Shown here piece after piece: positions 1 through 5,714 of a stretch of 6,101 nt of DNA; within the stretch, counting starts at the first letter, position 1, and every line of letters begins with the position of its first letter. The position numbers and the translations under genes are program-made. This stretch comes from Chloroflexota bacterium (lineage in GTDB: Bacteria > Chloroflexota > Anaerolineae > Anaerolineales > UBA11579). The stretch is taken from positions 1 through 6,101 of the forward strand of contig DNGN01000238.1 of NCBI GenBank assembly GCA_003486225.1. The letters are read 5' to 3'. The notes beneath the pieces were generated by a model. The model had not been told where the DNA came from, ran no database searches, and saw nothing but the letters and a program-made list of their open reading frames with translations.

Positions 1-159
1 CCTGGCAAGGTCCAGCGCGGCCGGCGCGACGACCAGCATTCCAAACAGCAGTATGACGGCCGGATCTGCCCACCAGTCTTCAAATTCCCCGAAATTCAAC
101 AGGGCAATCCAGGCAACCAGCCCGGCTGCGGTGCGCGTGAGCGTTGAATCGTGGCTCAT
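1..159 (-). CDS. Membrane protein, N-terminal fragment (runs off left edge)
   Basis: A minus-strand frame opens with ATG at 159-157 and stays open for 53 codons to the window edge. It begins MSHDSTLTRTAAGLVAW. Residues about 11-23 form a short hydrophobic stretch. An acidic, tryptophan-containing loop (FGEFEDWWADP) follows, and then a clear hydrophobic segment at about 34-50 (AVILLFGMLVVAPAALDLA), as in a multi-pass inner-membrane protein. The start is supported by an ATGA overlap with the TGA stop of the preceding reductase gene, typical of translational coupling as the last visible gene of the same operon. The 'hydrophobic...VVAPAAL' pattern is loosely reminiscent of YndJ-like membrane proteins, but 53 residues are too few to assign a family. 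The open frame and junction are seen directly; function is unknown. Confidence 0.6.
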   Translation of the reverse strand, partial: MSHDSTLTRTAAGLVAWIALLNFGEFEDWWADPAVILLFGMLVVAPAALDLAR

Positions 160-1085
160 GCTTCGCCTCTCGCTTTGCGCTCCTGCGGGAGGAGCGCGTG
201 GTAAAGGAAACGATTCACCGGCACCTCCAATCCGGCATCCCCAGCGAGCCGGACAACGGCGCCGTTTTGAGATTCCAGTTCGGACGGCAGCCCTGCATGG
301 ATGTCGCGCTGCATGGAGGATGTACCTTCTGCGGGTAGATCATCCAGGTTTCTGTCCAGGACGGACGCGTACCCGTTTGGAATGGATACGCCGCGGGCTA
401 CGGCGAGTGCGATGATCTCTTCCACCGCCCGGAGATACAAATCACGGCTTTCCGGTACGCTGCGCAGGAGGCCGAACGGCGCGCGCGTCACCGCACCCAC
501 ACCGCTGATTGCTGCGATGAAGATGAATTTTTGCCAGAGTGCGGATACGATGTTCTTCGGCGTTTCGGTCCTGATCCCCGCTTCGCGCAGCGTGCCTGCC
601 AGCCGGTTCACGCGTTCATCCGGCACCCCGGAAAGCTCACCGACGAAAATCGTGGGTTCAAGCCCGATGTGCTCGATGACGCCGGGCCCCGCGATCTTTG
701 AGATGATGCGGCAGGTGCCGCCCAGGACGGGCGCCTTGCCGAGTGCAGCGATGAGCTGGCCGGCGGCTTCGATGCCGTTCTGAAGCGGCAGGACCATCGT
801 GCCGGGTCCGACCATGGGTCGGATCGCCTGCGCAGCCTCAGGCACCTGCCAGGCCTTGACGCCCAGGATGACGAGGTCCACGAGACCGACTTCGAGAGGC
901 CGGTCCGTGGCGCGGGCGGGGTAGAGGACATAACCGCCGAGGGGGCTGACGAGGCTGAGGCCGTGCGCCCGGATCGATTCGAGGTGGGCGCCGCGCGCGA
1001 TGAAAGTGACTTGATGCCCCGCCTGTGCGAGTCTCGTCCCGAAATACCCGCCGACGCCGCCTGTGCCAAAGACCGCTATGTTCAT
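156..1085 (-). CDS. panE: 2-dehydropantoate 2-reductase family protein (ketopantoate reductase, PanE/ApbA-like)
   Basis: Predicted cytosolic NADP(H)-dependent oxidoreductase of 309 residues, the usual length for ketopantoate reductases, which reduce 2-dehydropantoate to pantoate for coenzyme A synthesis. An N-terminal Rossmann fold opens with MNIAVFGTGGVGG (dinucleotide loop 7-13) and R31 is placed to bind the NADP 2'-phosphate. VKAWQ (K77) and LQNG (N103) match family active-site motifs. The C-terminal helical domain carries LWQK (catalytic-type Lys186) and a family-typical SSMQRDIHAGLPSELESQNG block at 256-274 with E269. Residues expected as Asn after Lys186 read Ile190 and Ser194, so true ketopantoate specificity is uncertain and another 2-oxo acid is possible. 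The start is ATG at 1085, which shares a base with the upstream TGA. An in-frame GTG one codon earlier (1088) is the alternative, with a 4-base overlap. No other pantothenate genes are adjacent. The family assignment is firm; the exact substrate is inferred. Confidence 0.88.
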   Translation of the reverse strand: MNIAVFGTGGVGGYFGTRLAQAGHQVTFIARGAHLESIRAHGLSLVSPLGGYVLYPARATDRPLEVGLVDLVILGVKAWQVPEAAQAIRPMVGPGTMVLPLQNGIEAAGQLIAALGKAPVLGGTCRIISKIAGPGVIEHIGLEPTIFVGELSGVPDERVNRLAGTLREAGIRTETPKNIVSALWQKFIFIAAISGVGAVTRAPFGLLRSVPESRDLYLRAVEEIIALAVARGVSIPNGYASVLDRNLDDLPAEGTSSMQRDIHAGLPSELESQNGAVVRLAGDAGLEVPVNRFLYHALLPQERKARGEA

Positions 1086-2002
1086 CACAACCCCAGGTGG
1101 CGGAGGATGGCCGGCGCAACCCCGGTCAGGTCCCGCAGGCCGTAGGTGAAGGCCTGTCGCAGCTCCGGCGAGCCGATGACCAGGCCGGGGACGTGGTTTT
1201 TCGTGTGCCGCTTGGTGGACAGGTCTTCCAGGTTGCCGTGGTCGGAGGTCAGCAGGATCAGGCCTTGCGCATCGTCCCAGGCCGCCAGCAACCCACCCAG
1301 CACCTGGTCAAATCCCTCTAATAAGTCGATGGCATCCTGCCGGTTCTGGCGGTGCCCGGCGATATCGCTGGGCCAATACTCGAAGAAAGCCAGGTCGTGG
1401 CTGGCTGCCAGCCTGGCCAGGTGCTGACCGGCTTCGGGAGGCGCAAATACGGGCACATTCTCGAGCTTGAGATGCGTGCGCCAGCCTTCTCCGGTAAAGT
1501 CGACCGAAAGTGCCCGACCGGCATACAGATCTTCCGCACTCTTCAAGGCGATCTCTGCAAAAACCACTGCCTGGGGGATGGCCGAATACAAACGTTTCCC
1601 GGAATCAACAGCTTCGAAATATTGCTTGGGGTAGGCATTCAGCAGCGCTGCCCGGTAGCCGCCTTGTTTAAGGGTGCTGAACAGGGTGCCGCCATTCAGC
1701 ACAGCCCGTACGGCCGGGTTTGGCTTAGGCCCGTAGTGCTCACCGATAATTTCCGGCACATTCTTGCCGGTCAGCAGGCTGGCTTGCCCTGTAGCGGATT
1801 GCGGCAGCCCGGCCACGCTCATATTTGCATCCAATGCCAGCAGGCTGGCACGTGCGGTTTCCAGCGGGGCAGCACCCTCCACCAGCTTGCTGCCCTGCAG
1901 CAGGGAGTGCAGGTTGGGCATCTCGGCTGCAGCTAGGGGGTTGGTTTCCGGGTTGTCTGGGCCCAAACCGATCCCATCCATGAACAAGAAGAGGAATTTC
2001 AT
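1085..2002 (-). CDS. Alkaline-phosphatase-superfamily metalloenzyme (phosphoglycerate mutase/phosphopentomutase-like)
   Basis: A 305-residue protein of the metalloenzyme superfamily that includes cofactor-independent phosphoglycerate mutase, phosphopentomutase and alkaline phosphatase. The expected two-metal site is visible in order: D9 in FLFMDGIGLG, a nucleophile candidate S69 in LPQSATGQ (same S/T-x-x-G-H/Q spacing as the mutases), D213 and H217 in SDIAGHR, D254-H255 in LTSDHGNLED, and H266/H270 in RHTKNHVPG. At 305 residues it is far shorter than typical independent phosphoglycerate mutase and has no room for that enzyme's full insert domain, so a phosphatase or phosphotransferase of unknown substrate is more likely. 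I chose ATG at 2002 (MKFLFLFMDG) because it puts the first metal-binding strand at the N-terminus. An in-frame extension of 19 residues upstream would overlap the methyltransferase and looks unlike protein. It lies 7 bases after the methyltransferase stop and overlaps the reductase start, so it is probably co-transcribed. No signal peptide is visible, so it should be cytosolic. Confidence 0.87.
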   Translation of the reverse strand: MKFLFLFMDGIGLGPDNPETNPLAAAEMPNLHSLLQGSKLVEGAAPLETARASLLALDANMSVAGLPQSATGQASLLTGKNVPEIIGEHYGPKPNPAVRAVLNGGTLFSTLKQGGYRAALLNAYPKQYFEAVDSGKRLYSAIPQAVVFAEIALKSAEDLYAGRALSVDFTGEGWRTHLKLENVPVFAPPEAGQHLARLAASHDLAFFEYWPSDIAGHRQNRQDAIDLLEGFDQVLGGLLAAWDDAQGLILLTSDHGNLEDLSTKRHTKNHVPGLVIGSPELRQAFTYGLRDLTGVAPAILRHLGL

Positions 2003-2009
2003 AGGCCGA

Positions 2010-2585
2010 TTATACCTTGGCCTTGAACCAGAACCAGGCTGAGCCCGGTCCGCTGGCATCCTGGCTGTCCACCCGCTTTTCCAGGGTTAGCAGCTCTTCA
2101 AAGGCGGCGATATCTCGCCATGAGATGCGGCTCTCGTCCTCTGAGGTGAAACCGTACAGCAGGTACGCGCCTCGGCTCGATAGGTGGCCGGACACATTTT
2201 TTCTGTATTGCGCTCTCTGAACGGCAGTGAGCGCGTGGTAGCAGCCCATATCCAGGATCAGGTCATAGCTGCCCTGGTACAGCTTTGGGTTGCTGACATC
2301 ACCCACAGTCAGCTCCATATCCAGGCCGGCCTTGCGGGCTTTGCGCCTGGCTTGCCGGATGGCTTTGGGGACGAAATCAATCCCGCTGACCTGCCAACCG
2401 TGCTGGCCCAGGGTGATCAGATTGGTGCCCGTGCCGCAGCCAAGGTCCAGCGCACGGCCAGGCGAGTGTTTCTCTACAAAGGCGATCAGTTCAGGTGGGG
2501 AGATCCCGCTGTCCCAGGGAGGGGTTTTAAGGTAAAACAGGCGGAAGAATAACCTCGAGCTTAATTTTCGGATCAGTGGGAGCAT
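2010..2585 (-). CDS. Class I SAM-dependent methyltransferase
   Basis: A 191-residue soluble methyltransferase with the Rossmann-like SAM fold. Motif I is DLGCGTGTN at 47-55. An acidic residue ends strand 2 at D70 (VSGID) and binds the SAM ribose. GDV at 95-97 corresponds to the adenine-contacting region, and YDLILDMGCYHAL at 107-119 is motif IV. A basic, aromatic N-terminus (residues 6-20) and the PPWDSG motif at 22-27 resemble the thiopurine/tellurite-resistance type (TPMT/TehB-like) group, whose members methylate small molecules. The actual substrate cannot be read from the sequence. The ATG at 2585 has no clear Shine-Dalgarno sequence. A TAGAAT hexamer ends six bases before it, so the transcript might be leaderless. 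It is the first gene of the minus-strand run and is divergent from the EF-G-like gene. The fold assignment is strong; the role is unknown. Confidence 0.88.
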   Translation of the reverse strand: MLPLIRKLSSRLFFRLFYLKTPPWDSGISPPELIAFVEKHSPGRALDLGCGTGTNLITLGQHGWQVSGIDFVPKAIRQARRKARKAGLDMELTVGDVSNPKLYQGSYDLILDMGCYHALTAVQRAQYRKNVSGHLSSRGAYLLYGFTSEDESRISWRDIAAFEELLTLEKRVDSQDASGPGSAWFWFKAKV

Positions 2586-2756
2586 AGCAGCATTCTACCA
2601 GATAAGGGATTGATGTAGTTATGTGCAGTTCATCAGATTGCATGGATAAAAGATTCCGGGAGCGGTGCTGGTCCTGATCTCGTGGCTGCATGCCCTTCTC
2701 CTTTGACTTGTTTAACCTTATAATAACCGGCGGCATGGCAACCAAAATGCAATGCT

Positions 2757-2785
2757 TTGACGGTTGGCAGGCTTTCCATTAGAAT
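2757..2785 (+). promoter_or_regulatory. Sigma70-type promoter for the EF-G-like gene
   Basis: TTGACG at 2757-2762 and TAGAAT at 2780-2785 are separated by exactly 17 bases, each one mismatch from the consensus. Transcription would start near 2792 and give a leader of about 60 bases before the ATG at 2852. No conflicting gene lies between. Confidence 0.65.
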
Positions 2786-2833
2786 ATCCTTCTGAATTTG
2801 CAATTATTTTCGCGATTTACGCAATTTTTTAAT

Positions 2834-2842
2834 AAAGGAAGG
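2834..2842 (+). promoter_or_regulatory. Ribosome binding site fixing the EF-G-like start
   Basis: AAAGGAAGG lies 9 bases before the ATG at 2852. It decides between this ATG and an in-frame TTG at 2798, which has no Shine-Dalgarno sequence and would lie almost on top of the predicted transcription start. The ATG also gives a protein beginning MKEYTTDKLRN, matching the usual EF-G N-terminus just before the P-loop. Confidence 0.8.
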
Positions 2843-2851
2843 TCTCACATA

Positions 2852-4921
2852 ATGAAAGAATATACTACGGATAAGCTCCGCAACCTTGCGATGGTATCAC
2901 ACAGTGGTGCGGGGAAAACTACGCTCGCCGAAGCCCTGCTGGTGCAGAACGGCATAATTAACCGCATGGGCAGCGTAAATGAGGGCACGACGGTTTCAGA
3001 CTTCGATGAAGAAGAACAGCGCCGCCAACTCTCACTCTCAACCTCGGTAATCCCCCTCGAACATAAAGACAATAAAATCAACCTGCTGGATACCCCCGGT
3101 TATCCGGATTTTGTTGGTGAGGTGATTTCAGCGCTGCGAGTGTGCGAGGGTGCTTTGGTATTGGTGGACGCGGTGGGCGGCGCAGAGGTCGGTACCGAGA
3201 CTGCCTGGACGTATGCCAACCAATTCAATCGGCCGCGCTTTGTGCTGATCAACCGCATGCTGCGCGATACTGCTGATTTTGAGCAGGCGTATCAGTCCAT
3301 GGAGCGACTGAGCGAAGATATCCGCCTGATCAAGCTGCAGCTGCCCTGGGGAGAAAAAGAGCATTTTAAAGGGATCGTCAACCTGCTGGATATGAAAGCA
3401 TACCCGGCGAATAACGGCCCTGCAGTCGAGATTCCTGCCGAACTGGCCGACGAAGCTGAAGAAGCCCGCATGGCACTGGTGGAGGCTGCTGCTGAAGGGG
3501 ATGATGCCCTGCTCGAGAAGTACCTGGAAGGCGGTGAACTGTCAGCCGATGAGATCCAGGCAGGGCTGCGCAGCGTGGTGCTGCAGAATTTGTTTGCCCC
3601 GGTGATTATCACCGATATCGATACCAAAGTAGGCCTCAATCAGCTTCTTGATCTGGTGATCGGCTTAATGCCCTCTCCCAGCGATATGCCAGCAGAGAAG
3701 ATGAAAAACCCAACTGGTGAACAAGAGCTTCCTGCCAGCGATGCTGGCCCATTGGCCGCCTACGTGTGGAAAACCACTGCAGACCCCTTTGTCGGAAAGA
3801 TCACCTACATTAAAGTATTTTCCGGTGTGCTGCAAAGTGATGCCCGGGTTTGGAACATTCAGAAGGATGAAGAAGAGCGCATGGGCAACCTGAGCATCCC
3901 GAAAGGACAAGAGCATACCCCGGTTAAAAACCTGCACTCAGGTGATATTGGCGTTGTGCTCAAGCTGGGCGTCACTGGTACGGGTCAAACCCTTTGCGAT
4001 AAATCACGAAAACTGACCATTGAAAGTGGCAAATACCCCAATGCCTTGTATCGCGTATCGGTTTCCCCCAAGACACAGCAAGATGCCAGCAAGATGGGCC
4101 AAACCCTGACCAGGATCTGCGAAGAAGATATGACCTTGTCCTGGTACAACGAGGCTGCGACCAAGCAGACCATCCTGCAGGGGATGGGTGACCAGCATAT
4201 TGATGTTGCCATCCGCAAAGCGGAATCCAAGTTCCAGACGGGCCTCAATATTGAAATCCCCAAAGTGCCCTACCGGGAAACGATCTCCAAATCGGGAGAA
4301 GCCCAACACCGGCACAAAAAGCAGTCGGGTGGCGCCGGGCAGTTTGGGGAAGTATTCATGCGAGTTGAGCCGCTGCCTGATGAGAATTTCGAGTTTGTCA
4401 ACGAAGTCTTCGGTGGTGCCATCTCTCAGAACTATATGCCCGCCATTGAAAAAGGCGTAAAAAGCGTGATGGAATCGGGTGTGATCGCTGGTTTCCCGGT
4501 CCACAACGTTAAAGTCGCTGTCACGGATGGTAAAGAACACCCGGTGGACTCCAAGCCGGTTGCATTTGAGATTGCCGGCCGCGAAGCTTTCAAGAAAGCG
4601 TTTCGGGCTGCCGGAGCCGTGCTGTTCGAGCCGATCATGATGGTGCGCATCGTGGTACCGGAAGAATATATGGGCGATATTCTGGGTGATCTGAACACCC
4701 GCCGCGCCCGCGTCCAGGGGATGGATACCGAAAAAGGGCGGTCGGTGGTCAATGCTCACGTGCCGCTGGCGGAGATGCTGCGCTATACCACCGATCTGCG
4801 TTCGATGACAGGTGGACGCGGGGTTTTCTCCATGGTCGAAGACCACTACGACCGGGTTCCGGCTCACCTGCAGCAGGAGATTGTGGATGCCCGTGATAAA
4901 GAGAAGGAAGAGGAAGAGTAA
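2852..4921 (+). CDS. fusA: Elongation factor G-like translational GTPase (EF-G paralogue, EF-G2-like)
   Basis: A 689-residue ribosome-associated GTPase of normal EF-G length. Classical EF-G drives tRNA-mRNA translocation after peptide transfer. Domain I (1 to about 275) has a P-loop SHSGAGKTT at 16-24, a switch I-like RRQLSLSTS at 57-65 and DTPGYPDF at 80-87. Domain II starts near 302, and domain III near 395 (YPNALYRVSV). Domain IV (about 472-590) carries the HRHKKQSGGAGQFGEV block at 486-501 and HPVDSKPVAFEIAG at 563-576. Domain V (about 591-675) has FEPIM and YMGDILGDLNTRRARVQGM, followed by a charged tail ending EKEEEE. The GHSGAGKT-like loop and LSLSTS in place of RGITI fit the EF-G2-like paralogue branch rather than the housekeeping factor. 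The absence of rpsL, rpsG or tuf neighbours agrees. Oddly, G4 reads NRML (134-137) instead of NKxD, and G5 Ser-Ala is replaced by IITDIDTK (252-259). Function in translocation, ribosome recycling or stress is open. It has its own promoter and terminator. Confidence 0.93.
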   Translation: MKEYTTDKLRNLAMVSHSGAGKTTLAEALLVQNGIINRMGSVNEGTTVSDFDEEEQRRQLSLSTSVIPLEHKDNKINLLDTPGYPDFVGEVISALRVCEGALVLVDAVGGAEVGTETAWTYANQFNRPRFVLINRMLRDTADFEQAYQSMERLSEDIRLIKLQLPWGEKEHFKGIVNLLDMKAYPANNGPAVEIPAELADEAEEARMALVEAAAEGDDALLEKYLEGGELSADEIQAGLRSVVLQNLFAPVIITDIDTKVGLNQLLDLVIGLMPSPSDMPAEKMKNPTGEQELPASDAGPLAAYVWKTTADPFVGKITYIKVFSGVLQSDARVWNIQKDEEERMGNLSIPKGQEHTPVKNLHSGDIGVVLKLGVTGTGQTLCDKSRKLTIESGKYPNALYRVSVSPKTQQDASKMGQTLTRICEEDMTLSWYNEAATKQTILQGMGDQHIDVAIRKAESKFQTGLNIEIPKVPYRETISKSGEAQHRHKKQSGGAGQFGEVFMRVEPLPDENFEFVNEVFGGAISQNYMPAIEKGVKSVMESGVIAGFPVHNVKVAVTDGKEHPVDSKPVAFEIAGREAFKKAFRAAGAVLFEPIMMVRIVVPEEYMGDILGDLNTRRARVQGMDTEKGRSVVNAHVPLAEMLRYTTDLRSMTGGRGVFSMVEDHYDRVPAHLQQEIVDARDKEKEEEE

Positions 4922-4950
4922 ATCTCTGCCTGCTTTCCTGAGATAAACTG

Positions 4951-4985
4951 CAAGCCCCGGGTATTACCCCGGGGCTTGTTCTTTT
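4951..4985 (+). terminator. Rho-independent terminator of the EF-G-like gene
   Basis: A perfect 11-base-pair GC-rich stem (CAAGCCCCGGG at 4951-4961 with CCCGGGGCTTG at 4968-4978) encloses a 6-base loop and is followed by TTCTTTT. It begins 29 bases after the stop codon. Read on the opposite strand the hairpin is followed only by CAGTTTATC, so it should stop lexA transcription coming the other way less well. Confidence 0.9.
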
Positions 4986-5004
4986 AAGTCGTGCTGACTG
5001 CTTC

Positions 5005-5652
5005 CTAACAGGTGCGGATGACCATGACCACGCGCCCCTGGATCTGAACCTGGTTCGGCTGGCACAGGATGGGTTCGTATTTGGGGTTGGCTGGCTGCAG
5101 GCGGATTTGGCTTTTTTCTTTGTAAAAATGCTTCAGGGTGGTTTCTTCTTCTTCCAGCATCCAGGCCGCCACCATTTCCCCATTGTTGGCCTGAACCGCT
5201 TTTTCCATGACAACGATATCCCCATCCTGGACATTCGAATCGACCATCGAGTCACCCAGGACGCGCAGGGCAAAGAGGTCCTTCCGGCGCTTTTGAAGCG
5301 GGATCATCGAGCCAACATCGACAGCATCCTCCGGCAGGAACATGGCAAAGTCGGTCCCGGGCAGGGGGATAGGCGCACCGGCCTGGATGATCCCCAGCAG
5401 CGGGATCATCCCCTGGGAATGGTGTGCAGGCAGAGAGTGGTTCAGGCGGATGGCGCGCGGCAAATGAGGAATTTTTTCGATCCAGCCAGCCTCTTCTAAA
5501 TTCTTCAACTGGTGGGCGATATGCGATTTGGTTTTGGATGAGGTATGGTCTACCATCTCCTGGTAGGAAGGGGTGTAGCCGTACTTCTCCGAATATTGGT
5601 GGATGAAGTTGTAAAGCTCTCGTTCTCCGGGGTTGGGGTTTCTTGCTTTCAT
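5005..5652 (-). CDS. lexA: LexA repressor (SOS regulator, S24 self-cleaving protease)
   Basis: A 215-residue DNA-binding repressor of the SOS regulon that inactivates itself by RecA-stimulated autocleavage. Residues about 8-70 form the winged helix-turn-helix: RELYNFIHQYSEKYGYTPSY, the putative recognition region TSSKTKSHIAHQLKNLEEAG, then a wing ending PRAIRL. After a short linker comes the S24 domain with cleavage site Ala91-Gly92 (IIQAGAPI), nucleophile Ser135 in LGDSMVD and general base Lys174 in TTLKHF. All three essential elements are present. The start ATG at 5652 has a GGAGGTG ribosome binding site (5663-5657) with good spacing, and an upstream alternative in another frame is not protein-like. 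It is convergent with the EF-G-like gene and separated by 83 bases. A consensus promoter overlapped by a palindrome suggests negative autoregulation. The recognition helix is not the Escherichia coli type, so its box must be read from this genome. No RecA or other SOS gene is in the window. Confidence 0.93.
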   Translation of the reverse strand: MKARNPNPGERELYNFIHQYSEKYGYTPSYQEMVDHTSSKTKSHIAHQLKNLEEAGWIEKIPHLPRAIRLNHSLPAHHSQGMIPLLGIIQAGAPIPLPGTDFAMFLPEDAVDVGSMIPLQKRRKDLFALRVLGDSMVDSNVQDGDIVVMEKAVQANNGEMVAAWMLEEEETTLKHFYKEKSQIRLQPANPKYEPILCQPNQVQIQGRVVMVIRTC

Positions 5653-5656
5653 AGGA

Positions 5657-5663
5657 CACCTCC
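5657..5663 (-). promoter_or_regulatory. lexA ribosome binding site
   Basis: GGAGGTG on the minus strand. Its GGAGG core lies 6 bases before the ATG at 5652. It also lies only about 7 bases after the -10 hexamer, so the leader should be extremely short, with the binding site at or very near the 5' end of the mRNA. Confidence 0.75.
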
Positions 5664-5669
5664 AATATT

Positions 5670-5693
5670 ATTATAGAAAATTTGTTCTATAAT
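5670..5693. promoter_or_regulatory. Candidate LexA operator overlapping the lexA promoter
   Basis: A perfect 9-base inverted repeat (arms ATTATAGAA at 5670-5678 and TTCTATAAT at 5685-5693) surrounds a 6-base centre. It contains GAAC-AAAT-TTTC on the minus strand, one base away from the Gram-positive SOS box form GAAC-N4-GTTC. It covers the -10 and the whole spacer and touches the -35, so a bound dimer would exclude RNA polymerase. The palindrome is seen directly; binding by LexA is inferred. Confidence 0.72.
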
Positions 5694-5698
5694 GTCAA
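5670..5698 (-). promoter_or_regulatory. lexA promoter, perfect sigma70 consensus
   Basis: On the minus strand TTGACA (5698-5693) and TATAAT (5675-5670) are separated by exactly 17 bases, the full vegetative consensus. Such a strong core promoter normally needs repression, which fits the overlapping palindrome. Transcription should start around 5663-5661. Confidence 0.88.
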
Positions 5699-5714
5699 GA
5701 AGATCAACTTGACA
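5693..5714. repeat. Second inverted repeat overlapping the lexA -35
   Basis: TGTCAAG at 5693-5699 and CTTGACA at 5708-5714 are perfect 7-base arms separated by 8 bases. The left arm contains the -35 of lexA, and the right arm is a matching TTGACA on the plus strand without a partner -10. It may be a second operator or simply an inverted copy of the -35. The arms start at the last base of the first palindrome. Confidence 0.5.

Larger units (their letters stand above)
2586..2851. other. Divergent intergenic region between methyltransferase and EF-G-like genes
   Basis: This stretch of 266 bases separates two divergently read genes. On the plus strand it contains a good promoter and a strong ribosome binding site, listed separately, and the roughly 60-base leader from 2792 is AT-rich. 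On the minus strand only a TAGAAT hexamer at 2597-2592 stands out near the methyltransferase start, and no good -35 is paired with it. A minus-strand open frame covering most of this region has no protein-like composition, no ribosome binding site and no recognisable motif. I see no tRNA, riboswitch-like fold or repeat here. Confidence 0.6.

Noticed and set aside
53..783. Plus-strand open frames opposite the reductase gene
   Set aside because: Composition is arginine/serine/proline-rich as expected for reverse-complement shadows, and the minus strand carries clear reductase motifs.
2009..2014. Minus-strand TATAAT just before the metalloenzyme gene as an internal promoter
   Set aside because: There is no acceptable -35 at 16-18 bases, and the hexamer overlaps the TAA stop of the methyltransferase.
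2703..2724. TTGACT and TATAAT pair upstream of the EF-G-like gene
   Set aside because: The spacing is only 10 bases, too short for a sigma70 promoter. The TATAAT could pair with a poor -35 (TTCTCC) at 17 bases, but TTGACG-17-TAGAAT downstream is better.
2527..2745. Minus-strand open frame extending upstream of the methyltransferase start
   Set aside because: It is in a different frame from the methyltransferase, is not protein-like and covers intergenic DNA.
2798..2851. In-frame TTG start that would lengthen the EF-G-like protein by 18 residues
   Set aside because: It has no ribosome binding site, lies next to the predicted transcription start and adds residues not typical of EF-G. The ATG at 2852 has a strong site.
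4004..4867. Long minus-strand open frame (287 codons) opposite the EF-G-like gene
   Set aside because: It is antisense to a clearly conserved coding region, histidine- and phenylalanine-rich with no motif, and a typical shadow frame.
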